A stretch of DNA of 64,000 nt from Diabrotica undecimpunctata (lineage: Eukaryota > Arthropoda > Insecta > Coleoptera > Chrysomelidae). Location: assembly GCF_040954645.1 (NCBI RefSeq), contig NC_092810.1, positions 70,988,660 through 71,052,659 of the forward strand. The letters run 5' to 3'. Positions 1 through 11,179 of this stretch are shown here, piece by piece. Under the pieces are notes generated by a model. It ran no database searches. It was not told the DNA's origin and saw only the letters and a program-made list of their open reading frames with translations. Each line of letters begins with the position of its first letter. Position 1 is the first letter of the stretch. The position numbers and the translations under genes are program-made.

Positions 1-82
1 TTTTTTCAATATCGTTTAGGAATTTTACGCCTACACATAGGTGGAATGCATTACAAAAATTTGAGCTAATAAGAGCAAACAC

Positions 83-265
83 TTGAGTATTAAACCTATT
101 TGTGATACTAGGTGGTTTGATTGTTCAACTGCTGTAAAATCCTTAAAAGAAAATTATGAAGAAATTAAACATTGTTTACGTCATTTTTTCTCAAATAAAG
201 ATAAAAACCAATTACCAACGTTATTCGATAGAAAACGTAAACAAAATTACAAGAGAAGTTTTTAA
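83..265 (+). pseudogene. hAT/ZMYM-like (DUF4371-type) transposase fragment
   Basis: A 60-codon open stretch starts with a CDTRW motif, followed by a helix with alternating Lys and Glu (VKSLKENYEEIK). A DTRW motif followed by 'A.K.L..NY..I' is a recurrent signature of the DUF4371/ZMYM1-like branch of hAT-derived transposases in insects. Only this short piece is visible; the frame closes at 265 although related-looking codons (LAALRLIKLAEKK) continue for a few residues. There is no zinc finger, no catalytic region and no flanking terminal repeat in view, so it is a decayed fragment. The assignment rests on one motif and is tentative. Confidence 0.4.
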
Positions 266-660
266 CTAGCTGCTTTACGTTTAATAAAACTAGCTGAGAA
301 AAAACTGCGCCTGTGCATATGTACTACGATAAAATTTTATCTATTTTAATTTTACTACTCGATTAGATCCATCTTGTATGTTTATATATCATTTATAGTG
401 TTGATGCTAAAAGCAAATTTAAAAAATCAAAAATTTTAAATAAATACCAGCTTAATTAAAAAAAAATTAATACCAAAAAATCTAGACAAGATAGAAAAAA
501 TCGTTCAATGGAGATAGATTTGGAGCAGTGCTATCTTCATATTTATAATAAAATTTGTGGAAGAAAGGTTCGGTTACAGACCAGTGAAATCAACAAATTT
601 AATATATTACTACCTAATCTCTGAAAGTCAGCTTAACTATCCGAATTATTTTTCCAATCA
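266..660. other. anonymous AT-rich sequence
   Basis: No open frame, repeat or structured element is visible here. It leads into the LINE remnant that follows. Confidence 0.5.
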
Positions 661-1840
661 TCCTGATGGTGAGGCTCCCGTAGAGGCGGCCATAATTATT
701 AAAAATTTGCTGAAACATTAAGAACTAAAGCCATACAGATAAAATTCAAGTCGCAATTATAAATATACAAAGCTTTAAGTGGCCAATTCCTATAACAGCT
801 ATCAACAGCTCTCCTCGACATTTGATTTCAATCCAAGAAAAATATTATCACATTCCCTGGCTATAGGTGACTGGAATGTCAATCATATCTCGCACAGATA
901 AAGAATCATAACAAAGAAAGGAAAACCTCTTCTATCTTCTATCAATCGGAAAACATTAATAGGAACAAGTAAGTACACAAATCTTGCGTAATTAATCTAT
1001 TCCTCGCTTGTGCTTTAATCAGACACATTGATAAAAGTTTAAAAAATATATAAATATAAATATAAACAGCATTATAACTTTACTTTAGACTTAGCTGACA
1101 CAGACTTTGCTGCTACTAAAAACGTCAAAAATAATTCTTTCAAAAATCTTACATCTGACGACCACTCTATATGAAAATTGTTAAAGGCATTTAAAAGACC
1201 TATCCTTACAATCTCCAATTAGACAAATTGATGGCAATTGGGCTAGAACAAAACAACAAAAAACTTAAGGTTTCGCTGAACACTTAGAAATGTTTTCAAA
1301 CCACGAAAAATATGGATATCAAAGAAAAAATAACTTTCGGGATGCACCCAGCCAAATATCACCAACAGTACGCCAACATCCTGTTCTGAAGTTCTGAAAA
1401 TAATAAAATCAACAAACTCATATAAGGAGTCGGGATACAACTTGCTAACTGGAAAAATTCTAAAACATCTACAAAGGAAATTAATAGTATTTCTAACCAC
1501 ACTTTTCAATAATGCTTTATATTTACCATTTTTAACCTTTACCCATAGAAGTACGTTAAAATAATACTTATTCATAAACCTGGAAAACCACCCACCTAAA
1601 CAACTTCTTGCTGACAACTTTTTGCTGACCTACAAGCCTACTACCCCTATTATCCAAAATATTTGAGAGAATACTCCAAAGAACAATAAAATAAAAAGCT
1701 TTACCTGATGATCCAATACCTACTCGCAAAATTTGTCTTTTAAGAAAACCACTCTTCCACTCAGCAGTGCCACAGAATATTAAATCTTATTATAGAATAC
1801 TTGGAGAACAAAAAATATGTACTGCAGTATTTTCACATTG
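661..1840 (+). pseudogene. Jockey-clade LINE ORF2 remnant (endonuclease to reverse transcriptase)
   Basis: Reading across frames on the plus strand gives pieces in the order expected for a Jockey-type ORF2. An endonuclease segment with 'AAIIIKNLLKH.ELKPYR' comes first (about 685-750), then a GDWN motif at 866-877 (the endonuclease GDxN motif), then a linker and 'YNLLTGKILK' near 1436-1467. After that come 'NHPPKQ' near 1585 and an RT-like 'HSSTQQCHRI' segment near 1750-1785. Many stops and frameshifts separate the pieces, so it is an old dead copy. The catalytic RT core is not seen. It differs in sequence from the better preserved Jockey-clade element at 57.2-61.8 kb. The order of motifs supports the call; exact ends are uncertain. 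Confidence 0.5.
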
Positions 1841-1989
1841 TATTACAAAAATTATTGCATATTCTTGTCAAAAAATTAAGATTTTTTTTTTTCAAAGAAA
1901 CCCTGTTTCAGATAGCTCGTAAAAGACCCTCATCGCTCCGACAGTCCGACTAGCACAGTCAGACCTACTTTTTCGCCTCTTATTAAAAC

Positions 1990-4130
1990 GTATTGCCTAT
2001 ACCTTCAACTTACAACATCTTTCCCTCTTACCATTCCTGTTGGTCCAGCTATCTCTTTTCCTCTTCTTTCTTCTTGATCACGGCACGTATGTTGTTGTGT
2101 ACACTAGTCGAACCTGCTTTATTTTCAATCATTCTCTTAATCATTTCTCTCACTGTCACAAAATTGACACCTGTCTCCCTTTCCATTCTAATACTTTCTA
2201 CCGTCCATCTGTTGTACGTGTCCGGGTTTCAGCAGTAAAGACATTTACCATGTCAGCCTTTTCAAACTTAGAGAGGTAGGCCCTAAAATACTCGTGTCTT
2301 ATAAGCACCTCCGATGTGAAATAATCCAGTCGTTTGTGAACACAGTCCACCCAATCTCTTAGGTTGGCGATAAGTATCTTTATGTCTTATGTGCCATCTC
2401 TCTTTTTATCTTCCAATTAACGACCTTTTCCTTTCTTAATTTCTGTCAGACATACTAAAATATAGATAAATATGTTCCATATATAAGCTCTTTTTTTTCC
2501 ACTACCAACACATGCAAAGAAATACCTCTAGTAATAGCCCATATTGCTGCCCTAAACACATTCCTGCAGACACATGCCAGTTCTCGCGGCAAACTAGTTC
2601 TGTCCACTCATGTGATGAACCTCCTGTAGGTCGGTATCTCTACTCCCCCACTTAAGACTGGTGCCACTGTACTGGTGTCTAAGAGGACGATCGACTGCAC
2701 AAAACCGTGTAAGGCCCTCTTACTTACGGATTTGGATCCCCCAATTTTATTGCGCATGATCTTTCTTAGTTTCTTCTTGCAGTACCGTCTCCTATCGGAG
2801 GTTGGCTACCATCACAGCAATCTTTACTTTGTTGGCTGCAGCTCTAAACCACTGTATTGAACTGCACCCATACCACTCCCTTAAATTTCGCAACCAGGAA
2901 ATCCTCCTACGTCCCACATTTCTCTTTCCCGAGATTTTTCCTTGGATTATGAGTCTTAGCAGAGAGTACTTTTCTCCTCTCATTACTCATCGTCCTTAGT
3001 ACAGCCGCACTATTTGCAGCCTTCCTTACTACTTTCTGCACGTGCTCCCCCACTTTCTGGTGCAACGTCACTTCCAAGTAGTTTAAGTGTTTCTTTGGTC
3101 TTGGACACGCCTTGCACATTATAGTTCACCAATCGACTGTTTCCTTTTCCCTTTAGAATAATGGCTTTGGTATTCTCTGCCGCGAGTTTCAGTTCATGCT
3201 GTGTCCTCTATTTCTTCAACTGCCAGCGTTCCGAATCCGATATTTGAGATCTGGCTGATCTTGCGCCGGTACTTGCACAGTGAAGTTATCCACAAATGGG
3301 AAGTCAGTTGTACCCTCTTCATATTCCAGTTCATAACCACGTCATATGTCAGGTTCCACAGCATCTGGCCCATGACAGATGGGAGAGAACTGGAGAACCC
3401 AAGTAGTTACGTCGATGATCGTGCCTTTCTCCACTATAATACTCCTATCGGACGGATAATTCGTTACCAAGATTATCAGGTAACCAGGAAACTCTATCTC
3501 CTACATTGTCTTTATTACCTCGTCCACTGTAATATATTTAATGCATTTCTAACATCGAACAACAGCAGGGTGCCACGGTTGTCATCCCCTTTGTTGCACA
3601 GTGAATTGAATACACTCACTGTTGCACCAGCCGGGATTTTCTTTTTGAAAAAACCAAATTGTCTCAAAGATAAGCCTCTCGATCTCTCAAACATAACAAC
3701 GATGCGTGCTCGAAGCATTCTTTCATACATCTTACCGATGCACCGAAGAAGCGTTGTGGAGCAGTACCAACCTCAACGTCCACCAAGGTTAAGAAAAGTT
3801 ATGAGCTTTTAGCAGTGCATTCATATGCTCCAAAAGCCAAAAAGGCTTCGTTTGTCCTAGACGGTACCGAGGCCGTATCTCAGACAGCGTCTGTTCCATT
3901 CCGGGGGAAGTAAGCATCTTGAATGTGCCCAATGACATGATTAATATATCCGTGGTAAAGAGTAGGTATGCTTAACTTTCTCGTTCCTCCATGCTACATG
4001 CTATCTGTGGGACGGAAAAGGTTACCTTGAGCTTCTTGTCCATAGGCATTTAGTACGGGGGATATGCATGGAACTTCTTCGTTGTCTCGACCGTCTGCAA
4101 TACTTTTCCTGAATCTACTACTATGAACGA
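1990..4130 (-). pseudogene. R1-clade LINE reverse transcriptase remnant
   Basis: The minus strand holds a heavily broken R1-like ORF2. From 5' (right) to 3' (left) one sees an RT palm segment with 'TLLLFDVRNALNILQWTR' near 3515-3570, a region like the R1 primer grip with 'ENTKAIILKGKG' near 3160, and 'LEVTLHQKVGEHVQKVVRKAA' near 3010-3080. The C-terminal 'AAIWA' and 'YFRAYLSKFEKADMVN' pieces lie between 2250 and 2560. The last matches the tail region seen after the RT in R1-clade proteins. A YADD box is not preserved. The coding sequence is interrupted at about 2766-2995 by the tail of another LINE. Real R1 elements target 28S rDNA; no rDNA flanks this copy. Confidence 0.5.
2766..2995 (-). 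mobile_element. nested 3' tail of an RTE/CR1-like LINE (family A)
   Basis: The minus strand encodes the C-terminal end of a LINE protein: 'GRRRISWLRNLREWYG' followed by 'FRAAANKVKIAVMVANLR', with a short TTC-rich tail (plus strand) at its left edge. The same signature occurs in the better preserved copy at 24348-24870 (GRRRISWLRNLRTWF). R1-like coding resumes on both sides, so this 230-bp piece inserted into the R1 remnant. I could not define a convincing target duplication. Confidence 0.55.
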
Positions 4131-5500
4131 CATTAAGGTAAATCTATGCTTTGCCCCTTGCTTTCGTTATCCTTCTTCTCAAGGGTGTACATTCATTTAT
4201 TAGTATCTCGATGTTCGTATTCTATTGGTATGGCACCCTGTTCACATCTCGGAGAAGGTTAACACACTATATATACATTAATTTTATTTACGACTTTCCT
4301 ACTTCATGGAGTATTTTTTTAAAGTTTTTTGAACTAAATAAAATAATACACAACTCGGCAATAGTTTTAACAACCAACTAGACTATAACACAATAGTCAA
4401 GTCGATTGATATTTTAATATTTTTTCTGCAGTGTGGTTTAAAGAGTAATGTTCTGATATAATTAATTAAATTTTTTACATAATTTAGGATAGCAATAGGC
4501 TATAAAATATATTTAAAAATTTAAAATATTGCTTTAGAAAGCTGATGTTGGAATAACTTATAATTTATGCACATTATTAACAACCAACTATGAAGGTAAA
4601 TCTACGTTATCAAATCCCCCAATTGCCAATATAGGAATGAAGAGATAACACTGCGGCATATAGATTAATCGAAATACCTGAAATTTATTGCTTTCAGCTG
4701 AAAATTCGCAAATTCATGTGTGATATAGTCATTAGAGCTATCAGTATTCAAGCACATGGCGGTTTCCTGAAGATCAATAGATACTGCAATTTTTCAAAAT
4801 TAGAGTCCCACACATGGAACTCATTTCTCAAACAATCAATCATCCAGTGTCAATTTCAGTATGTGCAGAGAAAATGGAGGAGTAACGTAAATTAAGTTGA
4901 CGAACAAAATATGAAAATATTTATTCAAATTTGATAATATTTTTAAAACTAATAATTACGTATGAGAAAAAAGCTTTAATAACAAAATTTAAAGGGCATA
5001 ATAAAATAATATAATTTAATTAAAATTTAATGTGCTTAATTGTTGATATCTCTGACAGTATGAAAACTAATCTATCAAACTAATAACGGATAAAAGTCGA
5101 AAACTCAATTATCCTAGCTTGTTTGCTTAACTTGTGCCAGTTTTAGAAATTTTGGATTAAATTAAAACTATATCACATTTTCCCATAACTTTAAATTTTA
5201 TCCATATAAAAAAACATTTTATATAATATAAAGACTATAAAATCCAGCATTTCGTATTTATTTTAAAGTGCAATATAATTAAATTTTTCAGATATTATAA
5301 TCGCCCAGCTTATAAAAAAGTAAGAATACAGCAGAGAGAGTTCTGCAGCATCCACAAACTGCAACTGCGATTTCACTTTTTTTTTGGAAAAACGTCATTT
5401 TTGACGAAAATTTATTATATGCATGATTTCTTCAGTCAAGTATTTGACCTTTGCACTGTCTATGACTTTATTCAATCATGCTTTACAAGTTTTCAGTAAA

Positions 5501-5504
<4 letters not shown>
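4131..5504. other. anonymous AT-rich sequence
   Basis: No coding or repeat signal that I can support. Only short chance frames are present. Confidence 0.5.

Positions 5505-5593
<89 letters not shown>
5505..5593. repeat. (TA)n microsatellite
   Basis: A pure TA dinucleotide tract of about 89 bp. It produces a spurious Tyr-Ile reading frame. Confidence 0.95.
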
Positions 5594-5595
<2 letters not shown>

Positions 5596-5679
5596 CAACA
5601 AAGGTTGTAATATGAATGATCATAATGTTATTGCATTTCCTTAAACTTCGTTATTAATCTTCGGTTACACCTTCAAAAG

Positions 5680-6300
5680 AGGACAGAGACCGACAGCCCC
5701 TGGTGTGAAGTGCCTTGACTTGTGAAGCTTTTCATTTTTCACTTCAAGTGTGAAGCCGCCTTAAGACATTTTAAGGTTGCTATTATAGATAAGGTACGGA
5801 AAGGTCACCGCCGATCGAGCAAACCTTATTAAACGTAGCCTGATCGGGGAATTGGACAGAGCAATCTTGTCCCCATTCAGCACGGTAAAAACGACCATGA
5901 TCAAGTGAGATCATGAGAGTAGTCTATGATCACGATGAGGCGCTTGGATGGCTGGAAAAAGATACTGCTAACCTCAAACCATGGGAGGAGGCATCACGGG
6001 CTCGTGTAAGTCAGAATACGCCCGAAGCTTACCAAAGTCTCTCTATGGATCCCAGAGGATGCTACCACCATCTCTGATGACTTGAGTGCTTCGGAGGCTA
6101 ACGGTGCAAAATCCAGACATGGCAGTTATGAGATGGTGCACCTTCCACCATGAGGTAAAAAAGGATTCTAAAGGACCCCTGTTCACTTTCGGAATCGGAA
6201 ACGAGGACATGACTGTCCTTTGAAAAACAGCAATGAGGCTGAGCTATACGTACACCTCATTATCTCTAAAAGCAAGAGCTAAAGACCAACACTAAAGTAG
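5680..6300 (+). pseudogene. DUF4780-like retroelement-associated remnant
   Basis: A patch of clearly higher GC than its surroundings contains coding-like pieces in different plus-strand frames. The first is 'DEALGWLEKDTANLKPWEEA' near 5935-5995, the second 'PEDATTISDDLSA' near 6050-6090, and the third 'FTFGIGNEDMTVL' near 6185-6225. The order (tryptophan-rich helix, PD/PE-x-A-T segment, FxxGIxxxD segment) recalls the DUF4780 domain found in many insect proteins that travel with retroelements. Stops and frameshifts break it throughout. The family call is from pattern memory and is weak; that this is a decayed foreign coding patch is better supported. Confidence 0.35.
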
Positions 6301-6500
6301 AAAACAGCGTTCTAGAGATGCTTTAGTTCAAGAAGGAGCTAACGTAGGAAATCGTTTTCAAAAAAAAAGAAAGTGTTTAGTAGGTTATGATTTAAAAATA
6401 GATGGTTAACTTTATCTTGTTAACAACAGCAACTGTAGCAACTTTTATTTGTTTGTACAATGTGTGTTTAACGTAGATTATATGTTTGTTTATTGTGTGT

Positions 6501-6503
<3 letters not shown>

Positions 6504-6536
<33 letters not shown>
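6504..6536. repeat. (TA)n microsatellite
   Basis: Short TA tract abutting the LINE tail on its right. Confidence 0.9.
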
Positions 6537-6539
<3 letters not shown>

Positions 6540-6541
<2 letters not shown>

Positions 6542-6815
6542 TCTACAGTATTCACTGCCTTCCCTCGCTCAACCGTTTCCATCTCTCTCTGTTGTCCCAT
6601 TCTCCATCGTTTAGGCTTCTCTTACTCATGGCGTCGTCTACTTCGTTCCTCCAGGATTTTCGGGGTCGTCCTCTTTTCCTCCTTCCTATGGGGCTCCATT
6701 CGGTTATTCTCTTTATCCATCTTCTGTCACTACTTCTTCTTACATGTCCATACCACTTTAGTCTTCTATGTATGTTAGTATGTCTGTTTCTATTGATGTT
6801 CTTTGCTTTTTGATT
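6540..6815 (-). pseudogene. LINE 3'-end remnant
   Basis: On the minus strand the codons give a decayed C-terminal tail of the kind found after the RT in RTE/CR1-type LINEs: a 'P.G.P.EGGKEDDPENPG' stretch resembling the usual 'GRGRPKKRW' basic tail. No frame stays open. Its 3' two-thirds are part of the tandem duplication at 6681-7336. Confidence 0.35.
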
Positions 6816-6890
6816 TTATATATTTTATATATTATATATTATTATATATATATTATATATTATATATATTATATATTATTATATATATAT

Positions 6891-6935
<45 letters not shown>

Positions 6936-7258
6936 GTGTAGAATTTCCCCTTCCTATGGGGCTCCATTCGGTTATTCTCTTTATCCATCTTCTGTCACTA
7001 GTTCTTCTTACATGTCCATACCACTTTAGTCTTCTATGTATGTTAGTATGTCTGTTTCTATTGATGTTCTTTGCTTTTTGATTTTATATATTTTATATAT
7101 TATATATTATATATTATTATATATATATTATATATTATATATATTATATATTATATATTATATATTATATATTATATATTATATATTATATATTATATAT
7201 TATATATTATATATTATATATTATATATTATATATTATATATTATATATTATATATAT

Positions 7259-7325
<67 letters not shown>

Positions 7326-7336
7326 GTGTAGAATTT
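6681..7336. repeat. tandem duplication with expanded AT tail
   Basis: The segment starting CCTTCCTATGGGGCTCC at 6681 is repeated nearly exactly from 6949. Unit 1 is 6681-6948 and unit 2 is 6949-7336. Both units run through the same roughly 140 bp of LINE-tail sequence, then TTTTATATATTTTATATATT, then a TA/TATATTA-rich stretch, and both close on a GTGTAGAATTT motif. Unit 2 is longer only because its AT stretch has expanded. The near identity means the duplication is recent. Confidence 0.85.
7088..7322. repeat. ATATATT heptamer array grading into (TA)n
   Basis: From about 7095 to 7265 the sequence is dominated by a 7-bp unit ATATATT in tandem, then becomes pure TA to 7322. It lies inside unit 2 of the duplication. 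Confidence 0.85.
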
Positions 7337-7339
7337 TAT

Positions 7340-9890
7340 AAATTTTGTTTTCCAGTAATTTGGTTGGGTGCTTTTTTAGTTTGATGTAAGGTCCATTTGT
7401 GACTAATGGACAGTTGACATTATTACAGTTGCATTGCTTTATTGTCTGCATTGTGTCTTACTAGGTTATTTTATTTGTTGTTACCGATTTTAAAAATCAT
7501 GGTAAATTGTTTAATGAGTGTAATTCTTTGTCGGATGTGTGTGTGTTCGTGTATACTATGTGTGTGCAATGTGTTATTCTGTCAAAATTAAAATTGCATT
7601 TTGATAAATATAGCTGAGTTTAAATGCTAAATAGCTAAATAGTTCATATATAGCTAAATGTAGCGAATAAGTTTATTGTAGTAAAATATTTGTTGTCTCA
7701 GTTTTAAAAACATTTGTTCATCCTGCAATATAATTATATTATAGATACACCAAAGATACTGTTACATTTTTAAAGAATTAACGCCTTAAATATAATTAGG
7801 TCTATTTAAGGTGTCACTAGTGGTATATATTTAGTTCTATGTATTGACAGTTCTCAATTCTCAGAGAGATCCATTTTTCGACTTATCTTTTGTCGTCGTT
7901 TAAAGTGATCAGTCGACACCACACTTCAGCCAGATAGCGTTGAGAATATTTCTTGACTATTTGTTATGTCAATTGTCTAAAATCCCTGGTGAATGGTTTG
8001 AATAATGGAATATAGCATGAAACGGTAAAGACATTTTTGTATGATGTAACTGTTATTTTTTCTCTTTAATTGAGTATAGACCAATTATTGCTTCATAAGA
8101 TGGTATAAGATGGTATAAATTCCTATCTTATAATATGGAATAGATGTTTGAAGCCGGAAGTTTTAAGTTTACCAGCCCTTGTATTTGGTCTCTAGATTAG
8201 TTTCGAATTATTTTCTAATTACATGGAAGAGACTCCAATAGTGTTTCTTTATCTTATTTAATTAGTTTTTTTTTCAGATAATTTAATATCTCTCTTTGCA
8301 ACATATTTTTATAATAAATAGTTATAGTTTTGGTATGCCTTATCATTCTTAGTTCACAAATCCGTTTAATAGTTTCTTTAACTTTATAAAGAGTACTTAA
8401 GGACTTAACATCTTCGCTGGCTTAAACCTTTTAAGGGTATTTTTTTATATATTTTTATATTTTTTGTCTTTGTATAAAACTACCTTTTCATTTATAATTA
8501 ATTAAAATTTATTAATTTTGGTACCATATTGATTTTGCTAATGCCAAAATCCACTGGGAATAACTCATCCTAGGACAGACTAATTTGAACTCTTTATGCA
8601 TTCTTACCTACTCGCAGAGAAGTCTCTATAGTCTAATTTTGTTCGATTTTTGTTATGTGTGCTTATAGCCACAGTAGTTATTATAAGTCAAGGTAGTAAG
8701 TCATATAGTTTCTTATAATACGCAAATATAATACGCCAAAAAAGAGGAGCATAAAATTCTTTTAAAAACAAAATGTACACTAAATATATTCTGAAACAAC
8801 CACACTTTGTGCAACATTTTCTGGAATTAAAAAAGGTATAAAAAGATGTAAAGTAACAGTAAATTATTCTAATGTGTTATATAAAGAAGTTATATGGTAC
8901 TTATGTTAGAGTTATGAGTTTGGAAAAAATAAATTAAAATTATTTTTTGTCAATTTTTTATTATTTACTTTATGTTTTGATGTCTACAACTTTTCTTTCA
9001 AAGATAAAATGTTAAACAAATGGCTTAAAGCATTTAAAATAATCTTAACGATGGTGCTGTTAATAGACAATTTGTGTCAAGTGTTTCCAAAAAAATCTTT
9101 TAGTTAAACATATTACTATATCAAACAAGAATTCATAGAAATAGTTAGTATATATGAATTTTTTTTAATCACGTATTAATCAGTTCCTAACGAATATAAT
9201 TCTGTTACGTATTTGTTTGGAAGTGAATCCTAAAAAGCATCATATACATCTGCCACATTAAGGCTATTATCCAGATGATTTTGACATAGGCACTCTACAT
9301 TACGTTGAAAAAAAGCATTAGTACGGGATGTAAAATAAAATTTTTTGATAGACGTTAGTTATGTGAATAAAATATTTTTATCTATTACAATACTGATGAT
9401 TACAGAGGATGACGACGATTTGACGGAAAATGATATTAATTTACCTATCTATAGAAAATACCACAAGTCATACTGTTTGTGCGGTAGGGTAACTACGCCA
9501 CCTAGGAAAGAAATCTGAACTACCAACATTTGACATTTCAATCATATTTTGTTCTTGAAACGTTACGTTTAATTAATAATACGATTAATTGTTTCCCAAA
9601 ATTGCCAAAAATATTGGTTGCTGTAATTTTAAGATAAGATTTAATAAACAAAATAATTTAAAGCTTTATGTTTACAAAGTTTAGATTTAAACACCTAGCG
9701 CCACCTAGGAAAGAAATTTTACCGACTGACATGAATAAACTTATCTGACAAATACAAGCTAAAATATTTATTTGCCAAATAAAGTACCGTATAGGAAGTT
9801 ATCTGGAAGATAAATTGTGTATATTGTATTTTGTTGTAAGTTATGTTGTAAGTTATCGGGAAATTAAAAATATAACCTAAATATTGCTAA
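7340..9890. other. anonymous AT-rich sequence
   Basis: No gene is visible. The only pattern is a 19-bp exact direct repeat, CGCCACCTAGGAAAGAAAT, at 9496-9514 and 9699-9717. Confidence 0.5.
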
Positions 9891-9897
9891 AAATTTA

Positions 9898-9961
9898 TTT
9901 AAAATCCCTTTAGGGTTACATCACAGAACGGTCTGGGATGTAACCCGAAAGGGATTTTAAA
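9898..9961. repeat. 25-bp inverted repeat (hairpin)
   Basis: Arms 9898-9922 and 9937-9961 are complementary at 24 of 25 positions around a 14-nt loop. Each arm contains ATCCCTTT and GGGTTACATC. The arm sequence is much richer in GC than its surroundings. Confidence 0.85.
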
Positions 9962-9989
9962 TTATATACCTTTTATAAAGGATTTTAAA

Positions 9990-10920
9990 TAAACTTTTAT
10001 AATTGATGATATACAGCCAAGTACAGGAATTTCATTTTCCTTGTGAATTCTAAACATCGTTGTTTATTGTGGGTGAGAGACCTGGATCCAGTATTAGAAG
10101 ATTTAAGGAAATCAAAGAGTCTGATGTTTACTGCATATAAACTTAGCGCGAGAATGTAATATTTAAGGCAGAATCGACCATTTTAATTTTTGTAACGATA
10201 AAGACTTTTTTAAGAGGTTTAGATGAAGTAAACCGATATTGATCTATATTCTGAGAATATATTGTTAATAGTTGTTAATGGAAGATTATAAAAGTAGGTA
10301 TTATACCTCTTTTTCTTCCCTTAATGTATGCATTTAATGTTTTCATAATCTTGATAATTCAAAAATGGATTAACGTTTTCCAAAAGATATTGGTGCTATT
10401 AATTAAATAATAGCATTAAATATTTATGTATTCTGAATAAGTAGTTTAAATGGAGATGAGAGAAATGGGTGGTTACTTGAGATTCTGATTATACGGTGAA
10501 GGCATTTTTAAGGAGTACACTAAACAATCCATGAAGAAAATTTCTTTAATAAATTTTATATTAAAACCAAATATGTAACAGAACTTTTTATGTATGGAAG
10601 AGAAGGTTTAGGTATTATTTTATTCAATTAAGGTGGCTGTAATTTTAAAAAGATTTAACCGTTCTAATCTACAGGACATTATATGACCTATCGAGAGATC
10701 AAAATAAAGGCAATTTTTAAGATGAATTGCTAAATAAAGACATTATTGAACTTTCTGGAGTTGAAGATGTTTAGGCTAAACTTATATAATATGTTAGTGT
10801 TATGGAGAAACCTTAGAAGTATCATTTATTTAATTATTTAATTATTCCTGCCACCACAAATTGTATAATGAAAATAGTATATTAAAGTATAAGTGGATAT
10901 TGAGATCTTTTAAACAGCGC
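9990..10920. other. anonymous AT-rich sequence
   Basis: Nothing supportable is seen. Confidence 0.5.
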
Positions 10921-10924
10921 GATT

Positions 10925-11000
10925 TTTCGAGCACGATGGCGCAGCCGGCATGCTCGAAATATAACACGTGTTTTAAAGACCAGTTTCTGGTCAAATCATG
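10925..11000 (+). other. tRNA-like box A in a small hairpin; possible SINE head or tRNA relic
   Basis: TGGCGCAGCCGG (10937-10948) fits the RNA polymerase III box A consensus TRGYNNARNNGG exactly. About 50 bp downstream, GGTCAAATC is a weak box B. The box A lies in the loop of a hairpin with 9-bp perfect arms (TTTCGAGCA at 10925-10933 and TGCTCGAAA at 10951-10959). A further 6-bp hairpin, GACCAG/CTGGTC, precedes the box B candidate. No complete cloverleaf forms, so this is not a functional tRNA gene. Confidence 0.25.
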
Positions 11001-11179
11001 TATTATTACTGCCAAAAATTAAAATAAGAGCTAATAATGTAAAATGGTTGAATTTGAGATGCACATCAGTATAACTTTCTTTGTTATGGAAATGAGAAAA
11101 ACAAAAGATAATTTGCAATCTGTCACATAAGATTAATTCTTATTACTGATTGTATATTGCTTAAAAATAAGTTCTAACA

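Noticed and set aside
2766..2995. Target duplication for the nested LINE tail
   Set aside because: CTTAG-like matches on the two sides are too short and imperfect to call.
3201..3812. 203-codon plus-strand frame
   Set aside because: It lies antisense to the R1-clade RT remnant, whose minus-strand motifs explain the region better; the plus-strand translation has no recognisable motif.
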